A model generated the notes under the pieces. It did no database searches, was not told where the DNA came from, and worked only from the letters and a program-made list of their open reading frames with translations. The position numbers were made by a program, and so were the translations under genes. A stretch of DNA of 16,841 nucleotides from the NCBI GenBank assembly GCA_012735335.1, contig JAAYHO010000413.1, forward strand, positions 1 through 16,841, read 5' to 3'. The DNA is from Gammaproteobacteria bacterium. Its GTDB lineage: Bacteria > Pseudomonadota > Gammaproteobacteria > Pseudomonadales > Pseudomonadaceae. Below, one piece after another: positions 16,001 through 16,841 of the stretch; within the stretch, counting starts at the first letter, position 1; every line of letters starts with the position of its first letter.

Positions 16001-16841
16001 CAGGCTTTCCAGCAGGTTGCTGACCACTCCGTTGTCGCCCAGCAGGCCAGCCAGCGCGTCGCTGCTCAGCAGACCTTCCCGACCCAGCACGGTGTTGAGC
16101 ACCTGTGACACCACACCGTCCTGGCCCAGCAGCAGATCTACTGCGGGGTTGTCTACCAGCCCGCTGTCGAGCAGGCCGTGCAGCAGGTGAGTCACTGCTC
16201 CATCTTCACCCAGCAATACGTTCAACGGGCCGTTGGCACCCAGCAAGCCCTCGCTGCTGGTCAGACCGGCCAGCGCATCATTGCTGAGCAGGTCATTGAG
16301 CAGGTTGGTCACCAGCCCGTCGTCACCCAGTAGCGGCTCAAGAGTGCCGCCCAGCGGACCGTCATCACCGATCAGCCCACCCAGCAGGCCTTCGTCACCC
16401 AACAGCAGCTCCAGCACTTCGCCGAGCACACCCTCCGAGCCGGTCAGCAGGGCCAGCAGGCCGCCCTCACTGAGCAGGTCCTGGAGGAAAGTACCCTCAC
16501 CCAGCAGCGTACCGATCAGGTCAACATCACCACCCAGCAGGCCGCCCAGCAGATCACTCAGAACACCGGTATCACCGATCAGCGTATCCAGCAGGTCACC
16601 CAGCACGGTATCCGGTGCCGTAATATCACCGAGCAGACCACCCTCATTGAGGATGCCGCCCAGAACGCCATTTTCCGCCAGCAGAGTGCCTATTGCGCTG
16701 TCTTCCTGCAGCAGGCCACCAACCAGGCCTTTTTCCGCCAGCAAGCCGCCAACCAGGCTCTCCGACCCCACCAGATCACCTACCAGATCAGCCAGAGCGC
16801 CATCCTCGGACATCAGGGTATTCAGAGTACCGCCCATACCC
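13085..16841 (-). CDS. Giant acidic Leu/Gly-rich repeat protein, partial (5' end outside window), probable type I secretion substrate
   Basis: At least 1251 residues; the frame is open to the window edge and the repeat pattern is still running there, so the Met at 16837 is probably internal. About 1065 visible residues consist of short Leu/Gly/Asp/Glu/Asn units, such as LLGGLLGEDG (10 residues) and LVGGLLNGLLGGEG (14 residues), in varying order. Lys, Arg, His, Pro and aromatic residues are very rare and no Cys is seen, so the protein is strongly acidic and low-complexity. The last 185 or so residues (13085 to about 13640) are different: Ala/Glu-rich, with LL-containing acidic motifs (DSLLNDLLGG, DTLVDELLEDILAEQ) and ending NMSVM. 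This could be the uncleaved C-terminal export signal. Classical RTX nonapeptides are not evident. The position directly before the exporter genes matches bap-like operons. The function (adhesin, matrix fibre, surface layer or surface-active protein) cannot be read from sequence. Confidence 0.82.
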   Translation of the reverse strand, partial: GMGGTLNTLMSEDGALADLVGDLVGSESLVGGLLAEKGLVGGLLQEDSAIGTLLAENGVLGGILNEGGLLGDITAPDTVLGDLLDTLIGDTGVLSDLLGGLLGGDVDLIGTLLGEGTFLQDLLSEGGLLALLTGSEGVLGEVLELLLGDEGLLGGLIGDDGPLGGTLEPLLGDDGLVTNLLNDLLSNDALAGLTSSEGLLGANGPLNVLLGEDGAVTHLLHGLLDSGLVDNPAVDLLLGQDGVVSQVLNTVLGREGLLSSDALAGLLGDNGVVSNLLESLLGNSLLGSGLGEDDLLSGLLGENGLVGGLLNSLLGGAQLDSLLGDEGLLGQLLGSDGLVSGLLKGLLGEEGGLLDGLLGGDDALLGSLLGEEGLLGGLLSNLLGDNKLLGELLGSEDGLLSGLLGENGLVTGVLDAVLGENGLLGGLLGENQLGSELLDSLLGKEGLVGGLLEGLLGGENNELSALLGSIVPEELLDTLLGEQGLVTGVLETLVGENGLLGGLLGEDGLLKSELLDDLLGSLLGEDGLVTGLLNGLLGGEDGGGLLSGLTGNDLLGSLLGEDGLLGGLLGEGGLLGGLLGDNQGLLDGLLGEDGLVGGLLNGLLGGEGGLLGGLLGDNQGLLDGLLNGLLGQDGLLGGLLSGTDEGLLGGLLGSEGLLGGLLGGGLLGDDLLGNGVLDSLLGDDGLVSNLLNGLLGGDNGLLGGDLLGGLLGGADGNGLLDVLLGEDGIVTGLLNGLLGGDLLGDDLLGSLLGGADGNGLLSGLLGENGLVGGLLNGLLGSDEGGLPLLSGLLGEDGLVGGLLNGLLGGLVGGEDGLLGGDLLGGLLGDDGSGLLNALLGEDGLIGGLLNSLLGDGEGGLLGGLTEDGLLGALLGEEGLVGGLLSSLLGEDGLLGGLLGGSEGGLLGGLTENNLLDALLGADGVVGGLLNSLLGDGGLLGGLTGGDAGLLNGLLGDNGLVGGLLGDDGLLGGLLGNVLNGLTAQEGNDLLSGLLGENGLLGALLTDDGLLGAVGDLLNGLLGGEGGLLGGLLGEDGLIDGTLGTVTDVVGGLLGAIGGLLGGLLGGNNAAANGAQAAAFSLYSVGAEDMLLSTLLEETELPSTEFGASEASVAAAEQVPGEVSLLSSILNGPAASAEDTWMISSINEPAAAEASTQEDMADDSLLNDLLGGVAESDTLVDELLEDILAEQAAEEGVEAAEAVADNQLLEEVGPEAVADTTLAVLDGAGQLAYVLEPSSLDELLSQQNMSVM
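13640..16841 (-). repeat. Tandem coding repeats (10- and 14-codon Leu/Gly units)
   Basis: On the plus strand the stretch is an irregular C/A/G-rich repeat dominated by CCCAGCAG, the complement of CTG-CTG-GG for Leu-Leu-Gly. Units vary by substitution much more than by frame-breaking changes, and the minus-strand frame stays open for the whole 3.2 kb, so selection on the protein is likely. Such DNA is prone to copy-number change. Confidence 0.8.
14969..15130 (-). repeat. Recent 108-nt internal duplication within the repeat gene
   Basis: The 54-nt segments 14969-15022 and 15077-15130 match at 52 of 54 positions and lie exactly 108 nt (36 codons) apart. Both encode the unit containing LLGDNQGLLDGLL, which is more alike at DNA level than typical neighbouring units. 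This points to an in-frame duplication or conversion event. Confidence 0.7.

Noticed and set aside
13640..16841. CRISPR-like or satellite array
   Set aside because: The regularly spaced similar segments have no constant repeat/unique spacer structure and keep one coding frame throughout, so they are protein repeats.
13085..16841. RTX calcium-binding nonapeptides in the repeat protein
   Set aside because: The G-E/D-D/N-G turns look similar at first sight, but the regular GGxGxDxUx nonapeptide spacing is absent.

Overview
The window comes from a GC-rich gammaproteobacterium, most likely Pseudomonas in the broad sense or a close marine relative. The support is an Aer-type energy-taxis receptor whose first residues match the Pseudomonas form, high GC in most genes, palindromic C/T-rich intergenic repeats of a kind common in pseudomonads, and a type I secretion cluster in the order substrate, TolC-like, ABC, HlyD-like, as in pseudomonad bap-type loci. 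The assignment rests on recognition only; no search was run.

Left part (1-2628, plus strand): a possible last few codons of an upstream gene, then an Aer-like methyl-accepting chemotaxis protein with a TTG start, then an exported protein with a C-terminal peptidoglycan-binding domain. Positions 2629-2946, between convergent genes, hold no gene. They contain an inverted pair of long palindromes around two copies of a 77-nt direct repeat, a compact mobile-looking or REP-like cassette that could also terminate transcription from both sides.

Right part (2947-16841, minus strand): five consecutive genes read right to left. First is a giant acidic Leu/Gly-rich repeat protein whose 5' end is beyond the window. 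A perfect 12-bp hairpin follows, then three type I secretion genes (TolC-like outer-membrane factor, ABC exporter with a Cys-less C39-like domain, HlyD-like adaptor) with 4-nt stop/start overlaps. Four bases further on is a 1590-residue cytosolic enzyme joining an alpha-helical, toroid-like N-terminal half, a CapA-like (poly-gamma-glutamate capsule) metallophosphatase-fold domain, a small beta-sandwich and a complete MurF-like amide ligase.

The likely logic is that the repeat protein is the substrate of the adjacent exporter and becomes a surface or matrix component. The CapA/MurF fusion, apparently translated with the exporter, would build or attach a peptide-like or glycan-like modification. 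The repeat protein plus exporter plus CapA-MurF fusion is the candidate undescribed system of the window. The functional link is inference from gene order and tight spacing.
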